DNA from: Anaerolineae bacterium
Lineage (GTDB): Bacteria > Chloroflexota > Anaerolineae > Aggregatilineales > UBA2796
Assembly: GCA_020851855.1 (NCBI GenBank)
Contig: JADZBY010000133.1
Span: forward strand, 1-5,204
Length of the DNA stretch: 5,204 nucleotides
Direction: 5' to 3'
This document shows, in pieces, positions 4,753 through 5,204 of this stretch. Position 1 is the stretch's first letter, and each line of letters begins with the position of its first letter. The position numbers and the translations under genes are program-made. The notes beneath the pieces were generated by a model. That model ran no database searches and was not told where the DNA came from. It worked only from the letters and a program-made list of their open reading frames with translations.

Positions 4753-4841
4753 GCGCCGCATTCTGTCCCGTCCCACCGATTATTGCCCCTGCCTACGAGT
4801 GATCTGCGCGCCGAGTGCGCCCGCACATAAGGAGTACCCTG

Positions 4842-5204
4842 ATGATTACCGAAATACCGCAGGCCGAATTTGATGAGCGCATCCGCAAGGCGCAGGCCGA
4901 AGTCGCCCGGCGTGGACTGGACGCGCTGCTCACCTTTGGCAACGAGGCCGAGCCGCAGTTCTTACGCTATTTCTCCGACTACTGGCCTGCCTTCGAAACC
5001 GGCAGTGTGCTCATCCCCGCGCAGGGCGAGGCGATCCTGATCATTGGCCCGGAAAGCCTGACATATGCCCAGGTGCGTAGCAAGATCCCGAAGATTCGCC
5101 AGATCAAGGAGTACCGCGAGTCGGCAGAGCCGGAGTATCCGGGCAAGAAACTCGATACTTTCGCCTCGGTCTTCGATGAGATCAGCGGCGGCAAGGGCGT
5201 CAAA
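4842..5204 (+). CDS. M24-family (creatinase/Xaa-Pro peptidase-like) protein, N-terminal domain only
   Basis: From an ATG at 4842, 121 codons run open to the window edge. AAGGAG (4829-4834) lies 7 bases upstream, an excellent ribosome-binding site. Residues 10-35 (EFDERIRKAQAEVARRGLDALLTFG) are the typical opening of a creatinase/prolidase N-terminal domain. Next come YFSDYWP (43-49) and the paired strands SVLIPAQGEAILIIGPES (55-72). The metal-binding and catalytic residues of M24 enzymes lie in the C-terminal pita-bread domain, beyond the window, so I cannot tell peptidase from creatinase, hydrolase or a non-catalytic member. Spacing and the shared operator suggest it is the first gene of an operon controlled by the LacI-family protein just upstream, perhaps for use of a small amide or peptide. 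Confidence 0.85.
   Translation, partial: MITEIPQAEFDERIRKAQAEVARRGLDALLTFGNEAEPQFLRYFSDYWPAFETGSVLIPAQGEAILIIGPESLTYAQVRSKIPKIRQIKEYRESAEPEYPGKKLDTFASVFDEISGGKGVK

Noticed and set aside
4685..4873. Forward 62-codon ORF between the LacI gene and the M24 gene
   Set aside because: It overlaps operator 3 and the M24 ribosome-binding site and start in another frame, and its translation is not protein-like.
1..5204. CRISPR arrays, tRNA and rRNA genes
   Set aside because: No regularly spaced direct repeats were seen, and no cloverleaf or ribosomal RNA signature was recognised on either strand.

Overview
The window is a genetic mosaic from a high-GC bacterium. A lower-GC two-gene cassette and several gene fragments lie between an unfinished reverse-strand gene on the left and an ordinary sugar/peptide-type regulon on the right. 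Chloroflexota is my best guess for the host, based on the general look of the proteins and high third-position GC; this is weak, and other high-GC phyla fit. A sample 60-base line inside the regulator gene (3661-3720) is 65% G+C. A line inside the ATPase gene (601-660) is 43%. The central cassette therefore looks imported.

Layout. (1) 1-234, reverse strand: 5' part of a small membrane protein gene with a good ribosome-binding site. Its protein-like character stops near position 49, so it appears broken as well as cut by the window edge. (2) 235-605: gene-free or nearly so, with a cluster of inverted repeats at 261-360 and a doubtful small ORF at 377-592. (3) 606-1943: a 445-residue P-loop ATPase with Walker A, Walker B, a GxP motif and a C-terminal winged-helix-like part ending in a DPYFLLFIRW motif, resembling STAND/archaeal-type ATPases linked to defence or signalling. 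(4) 2037-2453: a 138-residue stand-alone CBS-pair protein on the same strand. Its start is best placed at a GTG with a strong Shine-Dalgarno, not at the more upstream TTG. (5) 2527-3267: debris made of an antisense fragment of an unrelated high-GC gene, the C-terminal remnant of a large serine recombinase, and a small helix-turn-helix frame. (6) 3268-3582: intergenic, ending in a promoter and overlapping palindromic operators. (7) 3583-4620: a complete LacI-family repressor. (8) 4842-5204: the N-terminal domain of an M24-type (creatinase/Xaa-Pro peptidase-like) protein running off the window.

Two things stand out. The ATPase + CBS pair is a plausible undescribed nucleotide-sensing module: an ATP-driven switch with an adenine-nucleotide sensor, placed next to recombinase remains. 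The LacI regulator has a clear operator logic visible in the DNA: 14 identical bases centred on AACGTT occur in front of the regulator's own gene and in front of the M24 gene. This predicts autoregulation and direct control of the M24 gene or operon.
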